Shown: positions 25,901-33,908, counted from the stretch's first letter. The stretch: DNA of 64,000 nucleotides from Micromonospora endolithica (GCF_003626595.1 NZ_RBAK01000006.1:124001-188000); one strand, 5' to 3'. Notes: generated by a model not told the origin, from the letters alone. Program-made: numbers and translations.

Positions 25901-27427
25901 TACGTCTTCCACCACGACCGCTCGCCGGTGCGCGAAGTGGGTCCGCCCGGTCTGCAACGTCCAGGCCGCGTCCGCGACGTCGAGCAGCTCCGGCGCGTCG
26001 TCGGGCGCGTCGGCGTCGGCGAAGGCACCGGCCAGCCGGGCGGTCGCCGCGTCCAGCGCGGCGGCGCTGCGCGCGGATACCACGATCAGGTGGCGGTCTC
26101 GGCGGGCGCCGGAGAGGTCCCGGGCCGGCGGCTCCTCCAGGATCGCGTGCACGTTGGTGCCGCCGAACCCGAAGGAGCTGACCCCGATGCGTCGCGGATC
26201 GCCGTTGGCCTTCCACGGCTGGAGCTCCGCGTTCACCCGGAACGGCGTCGCCGCGAAGTCGATCTCCGGGTTGGGCGCGGTGTAGTTGACGTTCGGCACC
26301 AGCTCGCCGTGCTTGAGCTGGAGCACCGCCTTGATCAGCGAGGCGATGCCGGCGGCGCTGTCCAGGTGGCCGATGTTGCTCTTCACCGAGCTGACCGCAC
26401 AGTAGCCACGCCGGTCGGTGTGCCGGCGGAAGACCTTGGTCAGCGCGGCGATCTCGATCGGGTCGCCGAGCGCGGTGCCGGTGCCGTGCGCCTCGATCGC
26501 CTTGATGCTCTCCGGGTGCACCCCGGCCAGTCCGATGGCCGCCGCCAGCACCCTCGCCTGACCCTGGATGCTCGGCGCCGTGTAGCCGACCTTCGCGGCG
26601 CCGTCGTTGTTCGCGGCGGTGGCCCGGATGACCGCGTCGATCCGGTCGCCGTCGGCGAGCGCGTCGTCCAGGCGGCGCAGCACCACCACGCCGGCGCCGC
26701 TGCCACTGACCGTGCCCCTCGCCTGCGCGTCGAACGGGCGGCAGTGCCCGTCCGGCGAGAGGATCATGCCCTCCTGGTAGAGGTAGCCCCGCGTCTGCGG
26801 GAACCGCACCGTCACGCCGCCGGCCAGCGCCAGGTCGCACTCGTCGGCCAGCAGCGCCTGACAGGCCTGGTGCACGGCGAGCAGCGAGGTGGAGCAGGCA
26901 CTCTGTACGCAGACCGCCGGGCCGTCCAGGTCGAGCTTGTAGCTCAGCCGGCTGGCCAGATAGTCCTTGTCGTTGGCGACCAGCAGTTCCAGGCCGTCGG
27001 CGGATGCGTCCAGGCCGCGGCCGGGCAGCAGGTGGGCCAGCAGGTACGAGGACAGGCTGGCGCCCGCGTACACCCCGATCGAGCCGTCGTACGAACCCGG
27101 GGTGTGCCCGGCGTCCTCCAGCGCCTCCCACGCGCACTCGAGGAAGATGCGGTGCTGCGGGTCGAGCAGCGCCGCCTCCCGCGCGCTGTAGCCGAAGAAC
27201 CGGGCGTCGAAGAGTTCGGCGTCCTCCAGCGCACCCCACGCCTTGACGAAGCGGGGGTCGGCCACCAGCTCCGGGGCCACGCCGGCGGCGAGCAGCTCCT
27301 CGTCGGTGAAGTGGCGGATGGACTCGACGCCGGCCCGCAGGTTGTGCCAGAAGCGGGTGACGTCGGGGGCCCCCGGGAATCGACCGGCCAGGCCGATCAC
27401 GGCGATGTCGACGGTGTCGGTCCTCAT
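19907..27427 (-). CDS. Hybrid PKS-NRPS: KS-AT-ACP-Cy-A(Cys)-PCP-C*
   Basis: 2,506 residues. KS 1-430: QSACSTSL (Cys about 178), EAHGTGT (313), NIGHLDS (355). AT about 540-850: GQGSQYPG, GHSVGEF (631), SHAFH (731), the latter favouring malonyl-CoA. ACP with GGHSLLATK near 956. Condensation/cyclisation domain 1030-1470: active site reads FELMMADMGS, an E-x4-D-x2-S variant of the cyclisation motif DxxxxDxxS. A domain about 1486-1983 with pocket D-L-W-N-L-S-L-I-W-K, close to the Cys code. PCP with GGDSIIG near 2031. The last ~420 residues are condensation-like, but HHxxxDG is SELVVDAGS, so inactive. There is no KR/DH/ER, so the malonyl unit would remain a beta-keto group. ATGA overlap with the FAAL-NRPS gene. 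The A segment is a near-exact copy of that in the FAAL-NRPS. Confidence 0.93.
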   Translation of the reverse strand: MRTDTVDIAVIGLAGRFPGAPDVTRFWHNLRAGVESIRHFTDEELLAAGVAPELVADPRFVKAWGALEDAELFDARFFGYSAREAALLDPQHRIFLECAWEALEDAGHTPGSYDGSIGVYAGASLSSYLLAHLLPGRGLDASADGLELLVANDKDYLASRLSYKLDLDGPAVCVQSACSTSLLAVHQACQALLADECDLALAGGVTVRFPQTRGYLYQEGMILSPDGHCRPFDAQARGTVSGSGAGVVVLRRLDDALADGDRIDAVIRATAANNDGAAKVGYTAPSIQGQARVLAAAIGLAGVHPESIKAIEAHGTGTALGDPIEIAALTKVFRRHTDRRGYCAVSSVKSNIGHLDSAAGIASLIKAVLQLKHGELVPNVNYTAPNPEIDFAATPFRVNAELQPWKANGDPRRIGVSSFGFGGTNVHAILEEPPARDLSGARRDRHLIVVSARSAAALDAATARLAGAFADADAPDDAPELLDVADAAWTLQTGRTHFAHRRAVVVEDVRTAAGALGDGAGPRTLSGRASAEEPEVAWLFPGQGSQYPGMGAGLYRTEPVFRAEVDRCAEVLVPALGFDLRDLLVAADPADRAARTRLSDTAVAQPALFTVEYAMARLLTSWGVRRDATIGHSVGEFTAATLAGVFEPEEAVRLVAERGRLMGAQPAGAMLSVALSPEALAGRVPAGLDVAAFNAPEVCVVAGSRDDVRAFAATLEAEGVGHRMLHTSHAFHSRMMDAVVGPFAAAVAAAAPAVPTAPILSGRTGTWLTGTDATSPEYWSGQLREPVRFADGMVRLREQGTGVLVEVGPGTTLCTLARLAPDARGVLAVPTMRAPDADGSDEAAALEAVGRLWLGGVEIDWDGVHDGARRRRVALPTYPFERRRYFVEAPTVTGGTAPGMVVEEPDDIDFGAAETRPALTTVYLAPRTDVERRIAVIWQDLLGVAPIGVDDIFVELGGHSLLATKVVTRIQQDLGVQVPLRRLVKASTVAALAEVVAELLPAAAPATATAAPAPVVDDEMPVAEPDWANLHEPFGLSEIQQAQWIGRMGNFSMGNVGAHMYWEVDRDDLDVERLNQAWNRVLARHAMLRAVFTRDGHQRVLPEVTRYDFPVVDLRDETPEVVEVRLAEMREAMSHEMRPEDAWPLFEIRVVRLPGGCTRLFLSFELMMADMGSIRILLADWRAYYERPAEELPELGISFRDYRLAAEKLKETSLYRRSMDYWRERVATLPAPPELPLATSPELVREPKFVPRSALIPAPVWDTVKREAATHGVTPSAVLLAAYACVLGGWTRSGRFTLNVTTNIRLPVHPDVERLVGGFASFTLLPVDLVEDDSILGVARRLQEQNWEDLEYRYVNGVDILRELARQRGGTDAAMMPAVFTSTLVNESEANESSMVDWLGRLEHQVIQTPQVWIDAAALEVEAGLVVGWPSVDELFPDGLVEQMFAGFVDVLNRLGSGTGWTGPAEVSPAGLAELVAGVNATQAPIPSGLLWTRLVEHATAHPDDLAVVASGRHLTFGQLLSRASFTAHRLVEAGVTRGDQVAVIIDKSVEQIIAVLAAGLAGAAYVPVDPSTPPDRQEYVLTHAECTAVLVRAGTSGHPGSGLPILVVNADDDTAVADTPPAVATQVQPDDLAYIIYTSGSTGRPKGVAICHRAAVNTCVDVNNRYHVTANDAVLGLSALSFDLSVWDIFGALATGATLVLPEPDANRDPARWHHLITQHHITLWNSVPALMAMLVEHLEATGHTTPTLRRVLLSGDWIPTDLPHRITTIAPHAKTTSLGGATEAAIWSILHDIDHVDPTWDSIPYGRPMTNQTFHVLNDRHQECPTWVTGHLHIGGTGLANGYHNDPHKTANAFITHPTTGQRLYRTGDLGRRLPDGTIEFAGRTDHQVKIGGHRIELGDIEHTLTTHPAVETAIATATGDRHHRRLTAYIITNPEHHHDPHLTDTIRTHAATHLPPYMIPTTITILDTLPLTPNGKIDRNNLPEPGVVAVERERGELTPLAVRLCQIAAHAIGVDEVDPWANFFQLGGDSIIGVRIISQVNDQGIDLRLQDLFEAQSIVDLAERLEARGAVATTPGGQVALTPVTAFQSRLLAVAAPGLPAGAHRVDLHVEPELCVDAAREAVRQIISRHPALRTRFAVTGDDGWCQAAVPADEFSAHLPVIELGALPAEVRAEAVAQMADEMREELDVERGTVFAAALFDLGADGRVLTLLASELVVDAGSWEVVVSEFLSITQQLRNGDNVVLAPPTDPFTRWVEQSPQAAGAAVVAVEPAAAPEGPPHHAVSQLSADETERLTDATRRGYRLSLTETALAALTRAAGRTGLDGPVLVVSDRRDDGTVDTSRTVGAFLSVAEVPGALRADTDDLAVLLPAVKDWTRSSTGGAYGPARFALHVLERFGEGSRLARLLPPGNPAPWPRWERDSLGAAVRLTVVDYAGGLHIHWSSTDPAVDLPSLADAFETALRDIATHSGDQGAGQVSAGDFPLADLGADDLAAVLDDMEEL
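21461..23131. repeat. 1,671-bp A(Cys)-domain repeat, copy 1
   Basis: Identical by eye to 27778-29448 (offset 6,317) except for one base noticed at 22646 (C versus G). It covers the whole A domain and the end of the preceding Cy domain. Coding-strand codon use between about 21480 and 22560 differs from flanking DNA: ACC, CAC, CCC, CTC and ATC dominate where neighbours prefer CTG, CCG and GCG. This suggests foreign origin plus recent duplication or gene conversion. Confidence 0.95.
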
Positions 27428-30400
27428 GACCTTGTCTCCTCTTCCTGTCCGGACCGGACGACACGTCGCCGGGCTCGACGATTGCGTTGGCCACGGGCGA
27501 AGGCCGCGTCCAGGTCCGCGTCGCCGTCGTCGGTGCCGGTGAGGACCCCGGACAGGCGCCGCACGCTGGTGTGTTCGAAGAGCAGCGTGAGCGGGAAGTC
27601 GCGCCCGAGGGCGGTCCGCAGCTCACGGTGCAGTCGCAGGATCAGCACGGAATCGAGCCCGAGCTCGAAGAAGTTGGACCGCACGCAGACCTGCGGGGTG
27701 CCGAGGACCTGGCCGAGCTGGGTGGCCACGGTCCGCTCCAGCGGGGTACGGGGTGGCGTGTGGTCGGCCACCACGATCCCGGGTTCGGGGAGGTTGTTGC
27801 GGTCGATTTTGCCGTTGGGGGTGAGGGGGAGTGTGTCGAGGATGGTGATGGTGGTGGGGATCATGTAGGGGGGTAGGTGGGTGGCGGCGTGGGTGCGGAT
27901 GGTGTCGGTGAGGTGTGGGTCGTGGTGGTGTTCGGGGTTGGTGATGATGTAGGCGGTGAGGCGGCGGTGGTGGCGGTCGCCGGTGGCGGTGGCGATGGCG
28001 GTTTCGACGGCGGGGTGGGTGGTGAGGGTGTGTTCGATGTCGCCGAGTTCGATGCGGTGGCCGCCGATTTTGACTTGGTGGTCGGTGCGGCCGGCGAATT
28101 CGATGGTGCCGTCGGGTAGGCGTCGGCCGAGGTCGCCGGTGCGGTAGAGGCGTTGGCCGGTGGTGGGGTGGGTGATGAAGGCGTTGGCGGTTTTGTGGGG
28201 GTCGTTGTGGTAGCCGTTGGCGAGGCCGGTGCCGCCGATGTGGAGGTGGCCGGTGACCCAGGTGGGGCATTCTTGGTGGCGGTCGTTGAGGACGTGGAAG
28301 GTTTGGTTGGTCATGGGTCGGCCGTAGGGGATGGAGTCCCAGGTGGGGTCGACGTGGTCGATGTCGTGCAGGATTGACCAGATGGCGGCTTCGGTGGCGC
28401 CGCCGAGGCTGGTGGTTTTGGCGTGTGGGGCGATGGTGGTGATGCGGTGGGGTAGGTCGGTGGGGATCCAGTCGCCGGAGAGTAGGACGCGGCGGAGGGT
28501 GGGTGTGGTGTGGCCGGTGGCTTCGAGGTGTTCGACGAGCATGGCCATGAGGGCGGGTACGGAGTTCCAGAGGGTGATGTGGTGTTGGGTGATGAGGTGG
28601 TGCCAGCGGGCGGGGTCGCGGTTGGCGTCGGGTTCGGGTAGGACGAGGGTGGCGCCGGTGGCGAGGGCGCCGAAGATGTCCCAGACGGAGAGGTCGAAGG
28701 ACAGGGCGGACAGGCCGAGGACGGCGTCGTTGGCGGTGACGTGGTAGCGGTTGTTGACGTCGACGCAGGTGTTGACGGCGGCGCGGTGGCAGATGGCGAC
28801 GCCTTTGGGTCGGCCGGTGGAGCCGGAGGTGTAGATGATGTAGGCCAGGTCGTCGGGTTGGACCTGGGTGGCTACGGCGGGTGGGGTGTCGGCGACGGCG
28901 GTGTCGTCGTCGGCGTTGACGACCAGGATCGGTAGGCCCGAGCCGGGGTGGCCGGACGTGCCGGCGCGGACCAGGACGGCGGTGCATTCGGCGTGGGTGA
29001 GGACGTATTCCTGCCGGTCGGGTGGGGTTGAGGGGTCGACCGGTACGTAGGCGGCGCCGGCGAGTCCGGCGGCGAGGACGGCGATGATCTGTTCGACGGA
29101 TTTGTCGATGATCACGGCGACCTGGTCGCCGCGGGTGACGCCGGCTTCGACGAGGCGGTGGGCGGTGAACGACGCCCTGCTGAGCAGTTGTCCGAAGGTC
29201 AGGTGTCGGCCGGAGGCGACCACGGCCAGGTCGTCGGGGTGGGCGGTGGCGTGTTCGACCAGTCGGGTCCACAGCAGTCCGGAGGGTATCGGCGCCTGGG
29301 TGGCGTTCACCCCGGCGACCAGCTCGGCCAGCCCGGCGGGAGACACCTCGGCAGGGCCGGTCCAACCCGTGCCGGAACCGAGCCGGTTGAGCACGTCGAC
29401 GAAACCGGCGAACATCTGCTCCACCAACCCGTCCGGAAACAACTCGTCGACGGCGTCCCAGCTCACCAGGGCCGCGCCGTCCTCCTCCCGGACCTGGTGG
29501 TCGATCCAGATCTGCGGGGTCTGCGACACCGAGAACGCGGTGTCGCCGAGCCACCGGGTGTGGATCTCACCGTTGTCCCGGCCGCTGGTGAACACCACCG
29601 GCACCGGCAGCGCCGCGCCGCGTCGGCGGGCCTGCTCCCGCAACACCTGTACGCCGCTGAAGTGCCGGTGCTCCAGGTCCCGCCACAGCTGGCGCTGGAT
29701 CCGGATGGCCAGCTCGCCCAGGGCCGGCGAGCCGCCGAGATCGATTTCCAGCAGGGTGATCGAGGTGAAGTCGCCGACCACCGCGTCCACGTCGGGGTGC
29801 AGCGGCAGCCGGTTGAACAGCGTGGTGGCCACGCAGAACCGCGACGTGCCGCTCCACCGGCCCAGCGCCGACGCGTACGCGGCCAGCAGCACCGCCGACG
29901 GGGTGACACCGTGTGCCGCCGCGTCCCGCTTGATCCGTGACCAGGTCCCGGCGTCGATCCGGTGCTCGTGCCGGTGGAAGCGGGACCGGCGCAGCTCGGC
30001 CGCGGTCGGTGCCAACGGCAGGTCCGGCCCACCGGGGAGGGTGTCCAGGCGGTCCAACCAGTAGGCCCGGGAACGGGCGTAGCCGGGGCCGGCCTCCAGC
30101 GCGCGCGCGGCGAGCAGATAGTCGCGGAAGGACACCCCGATCTCGGGCAGGGTGGCGTCCGGGTCGAGATACCACCGACGCCACTCGTCGAACAGGATCT
30201 GCACGCTGCGGACGTCGCCGACCAGCAGATCAAATCCTATGTGGACTCGTGTGTGCCCGAGCGGGAGTCGGCTGATCCGCACGTCCAGCATCGGCCCGGT
30301 GTCCAGCGGCAGCACCTGGTGCGACATCTCCTCGCGTACCGCGGCGAGCGCCTCGTCGGCCTCGTCGAGCGAGGCGTCGCGCAGGTCGATCTCCCGCACC

Positions 30401-32850
30401 GGCACGGTGCCGGGCACCGCCAGGATCCGCTGGGTGCCGTCCGAGCCGATGACCGCGCGCAGCATCTCGTGCCGCTCGACCAACGCGCCCAGGGCCCGCA
30501 CCAGGCGCGGCACGTCCAGCGACGCGGAGTCCAGCTCCGTGTACCAGTAGGTGGAGACGCCACCGAGCCGGGTGGCACCGCTGCGGCCGACCAGGTAGGC
30601 GTGTTGCAGGTCGGTCAGCGGAAACGGCTCGCCCCGGCGGTCCGGGTCCGCGACCAGGGCCGGCAGTACGGTGACCCCGGCCGGGTCGTCGGCCCGCGGG
30701 CCGGCCAGTCGGGCCGTCACCAGCCGGGCCAACTGGTCCACGGTGGATTCGGCGAACTCCTCCAACGGCAGGCGTACGGCCAGGTCGCGTTCGAGGTCAC
30801 TCTGCACCTGAAGCGCCCGCAGCGAGTCGAGACCGAGCAGCGTGAGCGGGGTGCCCGGGGTGACGGCGGCGGCGTCGACGCCCGGGGTGGCGGCGATCCG
30901 CCGGCAGATCTCGGCACTGACCACCGGTGTCCGCATGGCCTCGGGCAACGCGTCGAGCAGGTCGCGCAACGGCGTGGAGCCGTCCGCCCGCCCGGTCCCG
31001 TCCGCCCGCGTCGCACCCGGTCCGGTCGGGCCCGTCGCGCACTCGACCGCGCCGGTATCGATCTCCACGACCGAGGTCGCCGGATCCTCGGCCGGCGCCG
31101 GCCGGTCCCGGGTCGGGGATGGCTCGACGGCGGTCCACCGGGCGAGTTCGGTCAGGTCACCCGCCGCGTACCCCCGCTTCGCGGCGTGCCGCTGCACCTT
31201 GCCGCTGGAGGTTCGCGGTAGCGTGCCGGCGCGCACCAGCACCACGGCGTGCACGGCCACGTCGAACTCGGCCGTCACCGCCTGCCGGATCGCCGCGACG
31301 ATGCCGTCCACGTCCGGCTCGGTGGCGTCGCGGCGCACCTCGGCGACGACGAGCAGTTGCTCGCCGGCCTCGGTGTCCAGCCCGGCGGCGGCGGCCAACC
31401 CCGAGCGCAGTGCCGGGTGGCTGGTCACCGCGCACCGCTCGACGTCCTGCGGGTAGAGGTTGCGCCCGCGTACGATGATCATGTCTTTGATCCGGCCGGT
31501 CACGAACAGCTCGCCGTCGTGGACGAACCCCAGGTCTCCGGTGCGCAGGAACGGCCCCTCGCCGGTGGTGACCCGGGCCTGGAACGTCTCGTGGGTCTGC
31601 TCCGGTCGTCGCCAGTAACCCTGCGCGACGCTCGGTCCGCTCACCCACACCTCGCCGACCGCGCCGGCCGGCAGCAGCCGGCGGTCCGCGGCGTCCACCA
31701 CGACCACGGACTGCGCCGGGTCGATGCCGGGGCCGACGCTGACCAGCCGTCGGCGGTCCGTCCCGTCCGTCGCCGGGGTGACCTCGCCGCGTTCCAGCGC
31801 GCTGGCACTCACGTCCAGCTCGGCCGGCGCGGTCCGGGTGATGGTCACCGCGAGCGTCGACTCCGCCAGCCCGTACCCCGAGCGGAACGCCTCGGGGCGG
31901 AAGCCGGAGCCGGCGAAGGCCTCGGCGAAGCGGCGCAGCGTCTCCACCCGGGTGGGCTCGGCGCCGGCCACCGCGCTGGTCCAGGTGGAGAGGTCCAGCC
32001 CGGCCCGCCGTTCCTCGTCGATCCGGTCGGTGCACAGGTTGTAGGCGAAGTCGGGGGCGAACGACGTGGTGCCGCCGTAGCGCGAGATGGCCTGCAGCCA
32101 CTGGAACGGGTCGAGCGCGAACGTCGCGGGCGCCAGCAGCACCGCCTCGAACCCGCCGTGAACGGGTTGCAGCACGCCGGCGATCAGACCCATGTCGTGG
32201 TACGGCGGCAGCCAGCTGACCATCCGGTCGCCCGGGTGGTAGCCGAGGGCGTCGTGCAGTGTGCTCGCGTTGCGGAGCAGGTTGCCGTGGCTCACCATCA
32301 CGCCGCGCGGGTCGCCGGTGGTGCCGGAGGTGTACTGGAGGAAGGCCAGCGAGTCGCCGTCGATCCGTGGCGGGCACCAGCCGGCGGCCTCGGCGGTCCC
32401 GACGGTGGCGGTGTCCAGCCACTCGAAGCCGACCAGCTCCTCCGCCTGGGTGAACCGGGCACTGGCGGCGGTGCTGATCCGGTCGGTGGTCAGCGCCAGG
32501 GCGGGGGCGGAGTCGCGGACCAGGCCGCGGATGCGCTCCAGACGCCGGGTGAAGTTGGGTGGATAGGCCGTCACGGCCACCACGCCGGCATAGAGACACC
32601 CGAAGAAACAGGCGATGTACTCCAGCGACGGCGGATGCAGGATCAGCACCCGGTCGCCGGGCGCGGCGTGTCGGCGTATCCGGGCGGCGATCGCCATGGC
32701 CCGCCGGTCCAGGGCCGCGAACGTCAGGCTCTCGCGTTCCAGGCCGTCACGGTCGAGAAAGAGGTACGCCCGCCGGTCCGGCTGCTCGCGGGCTCGGGTG
32801 CGGAGCAGGTCGACGACGGTGTGCGCGGACTCGGAGGCGTGCGTGCGCAT
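27424..32850 (-). CDS. Loading NRPS: FAAL-ACP-Cy-A(Cys)-PCP
   Basis: 1,808 residues. Residues 1-560 are a fatty acyl-AMP ligase: QYTSGTTGDPRGVMVSHGN near 172, SWLPPYHDMGL near 216, SGYGLAEST near 324, TGRIKDMIIVRGRN near 446. ACP near 640-715 with LGLDSLRAL (Ser about 678). Cy domain 741-1150 with canonical D-x4-D-x2-S (DLLVGDVRS, about 879). A domain about 1188-1690 with pocket D-L-W-N-L-S-L-I-W-K (Cys). PCP with ELGLDSVLIL near 1736. Predicted chemistry: a free fatty acid is adenylated, loaded on the ACP, condensed with Cys and cyclised to a 2-alkyl-thiazoline. First gene of the operon; ATG preceded by GAAGG, with a half-site array 100-130 nt upstream. Chain length and any branching of the acyl group cannot be read. 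Confidence 0.94.
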   Translation of the reverse strand: MRTHASESAHTVVDLLRTRAREQPDRRAYLFLDRDGLERESLTFAALDRRAMAIAARIRRHAAPGDRVLILHPPSLEYIACFFGCLYAGVVAVTAYPPNFTRRLERIRGLVRDSAPALALTTDRISTAASARFTQAEELVGFEWLDTATVGTAEAAGWCPPRIDGDSLAFLQYTSGTTGDPRGVMVSHGNLLRNASTLHDALGYHPGDRMVSWLPPYHDMGLIAGVLQPVHGGFEAVLLAPATFALDPFQWLQAISRYGGTTSFAPDFAYNLCTDRIDEERRAGLDLSTWTSAVAGAEPTRVETLRRFAEAFAGSGFRPEAFRSGYGLAESTLAVTITRTAPAELDVSASALERGEVTPATDGTDRRRLVSVGPGIDPAQSVVVVDAADRRLLPAGAVGEVWVSGPSVAQGYWRRPEQTHETFQARVTTGEGPFLRTGDLGFVHDGELFVTGRIKDMIIVRGRNLYPQDVERCAVTSHPALRSGLAAAAGLDTEAGEQLLVVAEVRRDATEPDVDGIVAAIRQAVTAEFDVAVHAVVLVRAGTLPRTSSGKVQRHAAKRGYAAGDLTELARWTAVEPSPTRDRPAPAEDPATSVVEIDTGAVECATGPTGPGATRADGTGRADGSTPLRDLLDALPEAMRTPVVSAEICRRIAATPGVDAAAVTPGTPLTLLGLDSLRALQVQSDLERDLAVRLPLEEFAESTVDQLARLVTARLAGPRADDPAGVTVLPALVADPDRRGEPFPLTDLQHAYLVGRSGATRLGGVSTYWYTELDSASLDVPRLVRALGALVERHEMLRAVIGSDGTQRILAVPGTVPVREIDLRDASLDEADEALAAVREEMSHQVLPLDTGPMLDVRISRLPLGHTRVHIGFDLLVGDVRSVQILFDEWRRWYLDPDATLPEIGVSFRDYLLAARALEAGPGYARSRAYWLDRLDTLPGGPDLPLAPTAAELRRSRFHRHEHRIDAGTWSRIKRDAAAHGVTPSAVLLAAYASALGRWSGTSRFCVATTLFNRLPLHPDVDAVVGDFTSITLLEIDLGGSPALGELAIRIQRQLWRDLEHRHFSGVQVLREQARRRGAALPVPVVFTSGRDNGEIHTRWLGDTAFSVSQTPQIWIDHQVREEDGAALVSWDAVDELFPDGLVEQMFAGFVDVLNRLGSGTGWTGPAEVSPAGLAELVAGVNATQAPIPSGLLWTRLVEHATAHPDDLAVVASGRHLTFGQLLSRASFTAHRLVEAGVTRGDQVAVIIDKSVEQIIAVLAAGLAGAAYVPVDPSTPPDRQEYVLTHAECTAVLVRAGTSGHPGSGLPILVVNADDDTAVADTPPAVATQVQPDDLAYIIYTSGSTGRPKGVAICHRAAVNTCVDVNNRYHVTANDAVLGLSALSFDLSVWDIFGALATGATLVLPEPDANRDPARWHHLITQHHITLWNSVPALMAMLVEHLEATGHTTPTLRRVLLSGDWIPTDLPHRITTIAPHAKTTSLGGATEAAIWSILHDIDHVDPTWDSIPYGRPMTNQTFHVLNDRHQECPTWVTGHLHIGGTGLANGYHNDPHKTANAFITHPTTGQRLYRTGDLGRRLPDGTIEFAGRTDHQVKIGGHRIELGDIEHTLTTHPAVETAIATATGDRHHRRLTAYIITNPEHHHDPHLTDTIRTHAATHLPPYMIPTTITILDTLPLTPNGKIDRNNLPEPGIVVADHTPPRTPLERTVATQLGQVLGTPQVCVRSNFFELGLDSVLILRLHRELRTALGRDFPLTLLFEHTSVRRLSGVLTGTDDGDADLDAAFARGQRNRRARRRVVRSGQEEETRS
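27778..29448. repeat. 1,671-bp A(Cys)-domain repeat, copy 2
   Basis: Partner of 21461-23131, in direct orientation. The copies diverge abruptly at both ends: into distinct PCP sequence on the low-coordinate side and distinct Cy sequence on the other. The exchange unit is thus a precise A domain with a short Cy tail. It shares the unusual codon dialect of copy 1. Confidence 0.95.
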
Positions 32851-32950
32851 GGGAACCCCACCTTCTGTGCGCTGGCGTTTGGCGACCGGGCACAGTGGAA
32901 ATGTTGGTCAGACCGCAACCACTTCGAAATGCCCGGGCGGGGTGTCATCT

Positions 32951-32979
32951 CGGCTAGGACGGGGGTAGTCAGGTGGCTA
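32951..32979 (-). promoter_or_regulatory. TAGCCA-type half-site array upstream of FAAL operon
   Basis: Read on the minus strand: TAGCCA (32979-32974), 2-nt spacer, TGACTA (32971-32966), 9-nt spacer, TAGCCG (32956-32951). The array at 9877-9904 has the same order and orientation with spacers of 2 and 8 nt. It ends about 100 nt upstream of the ATG at 32850, a typical activator position. A shared LuxR-type regulator is the inference. Confidence 0.6.
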
Positions 32980-33016
32980 CGTCCACCGGCCTCGCCGACG
33001 CCGACGCGCACATGAA

Positions 33017-33050
33017 CCGGCCCGTGGCTGAGGGGAAAGCCACGGGCCGG
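33017..33050 (-). terminator. 13-bp perfect hairpin after the DrrAB-type genes
   Basis: 33017-33029 pairs perfectly with 33038-33050 around an 8-nt loop, 18 nt past the stop of the permease gene. It insulates the exporter operon from the FAAL operon on the same strand. Confidence 0.85.
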
Positions 33051-33068
33051 TGGATCACGCGGTGGGGT

Positions 33069-33908
33069 TCAGCGGCGGGCGCGTGACACCCGCCCGCGCA
33101 GTGCGAGGTGCGCCAGGGTGTGCGCCAGGACGCCCACCACCACGATGGCGATGAACCCGTGCAGCAACGGCGTCACCGACCAGCCCTCGGTGATCAGGGA
33201 CCGGAGCGCGCCGTAGACGTAGGTCAGCGGGTTGACCCCGGCCACGGCGTCCATCCACCCGGTCATCTCCTCGCGCGGGACGATGGTCGTGGAGAGGAAG
33301 ACGAACGGGAAGAACAGCAGGAACGTCTGGGCGGTCACGGTCGGGTTGGCGGTCCGCAGCGCCACCGCGTAGAGGATGCCGACGTACGCCAGCGACCAGG
33401 CCAGCGCCACCCCGACGAACGCCAGCATGCCCAGCACGCCGGTGGTGAACTGCACGCCGACGAGGGCGCCCATGATGAGCACCGGCACGGTGAGGGCGGC
33501 AACGATGGCGAGATCGGCGACCATCATCCCGAGCAGCAGCGCCACCCGGTTGACGGGGGAGAGCAGCAACCGGTCGAAGTAGCCGTTCATGATGTCGGTG
33601 ACCACCGACGGCGCGCGGGTCACGCCGGTCACCGCGATGACGATCGACACCGGGAGCTGGAAGGCGCGGAACTCGTCGATCCCGGCCTGGCCGAAGATGC
33701 TCTCCAGCGAGCCGATGAAGATCGCGAAGAAGAAGACCGGCACGAAGATCGGCGGGAACAGCGTCTCCGGTTCGCGGCGGGCCTGCCGCAGGGAACGGCC
33801 GGCGATGTGGATCACGTCGCGGACGAAGCCGGCGCGCCGGGCGAGGTTGGGCCGGGGCGTGGGCACCTGCGCCCGGGTGGCGGGTAGGGCGTCGGGCATG
33901 GTGGTCAT
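33069..33908 (-). CDS. ABC-2 type exporter permease (DrrB-like)
   Basis: 279 residues with six predicted helices after an N-terminal cytoplasmic stretch. The motif DIMNGYFDRLLLSPVNR (about residue 105) followed by FLSTTIVPREEMTGWMDAVAGVNPLTYV (about 206) is typical of daunorubicin-resistance-type ABC-2 permeases. Its ATG overlaps the ATPase stop by 4 nt (ATGA), so the two form one transporter. Likely role: export of, or self-resistance to, the NRPS/PKS product. Confidence 0.92.
   Translation of the reverse strand: MTTMPDALPATRAQVPTPRPNLARRAGFVRDVIHIAGRSLRQARREPETLFPPIFVPVFFFAIFIGSLESIFGQAGIDEFRAFQLPVSIVIAVTGVTRAPSVVTDIMNGYFDRLLLSPVNRVALLLGMMVADLAIVAALTVPVLIMGALVGVQFTTGVLGMLAFVGVALAWSLAYVGILYAVALRTANPTVTAQTFLLFFPFVFLSTTIVPREEMTGWMDAVAGVNPLTYVYGALRSLITEGWSVTPLLHGFIAIVVVGVLAHTLAHLALRGRVSRARR

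Larger units (their letters stand above)
32851..33068. promoter_or_regulatory. Control region of the FAAL operon
   Basis: 218 bp without a gene. Low-coordinate part is the leader of the FAAL-NRPS gene and is relatively A/T-containing near 32895-32930; the middle holds the half-site array at 32951-32979; the upper part holds the exporter terminator at 33017-33050. No promoter boxes are clear enough to place. Confidence 0.6.
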
